Below are positions 63,706 through 64,000 of a stretch of DNA of 64,000 bases, in pieces. Under the pieces are notes generated by a model, which worked only from the letters and a program-made list of their open reading frames with translations, was not told the DNA's origin and did no database searches. Numbering within the stretch: the first letter of the stretch is position 1; each line of letters opens with the position of its first letter. Both the position numbers and the translations under genes were made by a program. The DNA is taken from NCBI RefSeq assembly GCF_030815415.1, contig NZ_JAUSWW010000001.1, positions 930,001 through 994,000 of the forward strand, read 5' to 3'. The DNA comes from Streptomyces canus (GTDB taxonomy: Bacteria; Actinomycetota; Actinomycetes; Streptomycetales; Streptomycetaceae).

Positions 63706-64000
63706 TCAGCGAGATCGCCCACCCCCCGACCGGCTCAGCCTCAGTTCGAACAAGGCGCCTCCCCCGGGAGCGTCAGTGACGGTCAACGTGCCTCCGTGGC
63801 GTACGGCGATGTCCTTCGCGATGGCGAGGCCCAGGCCGGCGCCGCCGTCGTCTCGGGCTCGGGACTCGTCGAGCCGGACGAAACGCTCGAAGATGCGGTC
63901 GCGGTCGGCGAGGGGGACGCCCGAGCCGTCGTCGGCGACCTGGAGGACCACCTGGTCGCCCGCCGTGCGCAGGGTGACGGCGACGCGATCGCGGGCGTGC
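63706..64000 (-). CDS. Sensor histidine kinase, C-terminal part only
   Basis: The visible 98 codons are the HATPase_c end: QVADDGSGVPLADRDRIFE (G1), FERFVRLDESRARDDG (F box) and GAGLGLAIAKDIAVRHGG (G2). The N-terminus and H-box lie beyond the right edge. It is separate from the LuxR-type gene, ending 137 bp upstream of that gene's start. Confidence 0.85.
   Translation of the reverse strand, partial: HARDRVAVTLRTAGDQVVLQVADDGSGVPLADRDRIFERFVRLDESRARDDGGAGLGLAIAKDIAVRHGGTLTVTDAPGGGALFELRLSRSGGGRSR

Overview
High-GC DNA, dense coding on both strands, many GTG starts, Tat and lipoprotein signals on sugar-related proteins, twin LacI/ROK sugar regulons, a DUF574 methyltransferase and a LuxR-type 'large ATP-binding' regulator all point to a Streptomyces chromosome (genus by inference; no rRNA or marker gene is present). 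The gene mix (secreted carbohydrate-active enzymes, sugar transporters, decayed genes) fits an accessory, arm-type region. I see no tRNA, rRNA, CRISPR array, insertion sequence, phage or integrase gene.

Layout. 1-9.0 kb (minus strand): a sugar/inositol cassette of ROK regulator, CUT2 ABC transporter (ATPase, permease, binding lipoprotein), Gfo/Idh/MocA dehydrogenase, sugar-phosphate isomerase and an inositol-3-phosphate synthase cut by the left edge; a 24-bp bipartite motif occurs twice, once at each end of the cassette. 9.3-10.3 kb: MarR regulator and MaoC-like dehydratase. 10.7-14.5 kb: NitT/TauT-type ABC transporter arranged divergently with a luciferase-like monooxygenase. 14.8-19.9 kb: a membrane-tethered ECF-sigma-like/zinc-finger/ricin fusion, a secreted endonuclease/exonuclease/phosphatase-lectin protein, a secreted GH43-AbfB enzyme and a wrecked GH27 alpha-galactosidase-ricin gene. 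20.0-25.9 kb: GH32 enzyme divergent from a LacI regulator and CUT1 ABC transporter without its own ATPase. 26.1-28.8 kb: DUF3500 plus HupE/UreJ membrane-protein operon.

29.0-31.5 kb: an NPCBM-like membrane protein followed by a nucleoside-phosphorylase/WD40-like fusion with a late frameshift; this is the least ordinary gene pair in the window. 31.5-35.2 kb: DUF574 methyltransferase and two divergent pectate lyases (PL1, PL9) sharing LacI-type palindromes. 35.4-45.4 kb: TPR protein, luciferase-like oxidoreductase, DoxX protein, RarA ATPase, frameshifted GH29 fucosidase, AhpD-like protein, a decayed NmrA/MarR/HAD block and a GNAT-CDGSH pair. A GTTGATNNATCAAC palindrome recurs before the oxidoreductase, DoxX, AhpD, NmrA-remnant and GNAT genes, which suggests one MarR regulon broken up by unrelated genes.

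45.7-53.8 kb: NAD-dependent epimerase, two-component system, GT2, DUF2064-type transferase, methyltransferase, sulfite-oxidase-like molybdoenzyme with a membrane partner and a polytopic membrane protein; several of these have a -10-like hexamer only 6-7 nt before the start codon, as in leaderless transcripts. 53.9-64.0 kb: SUKH-domain protein, tiny hydrophobic protein, MFS transporter, tandem YCII protein, DUF1353 membrane protein, lipoprotein, LuxR-type regulator and the C-terminal end of a histidine kinase cut by the right edge.
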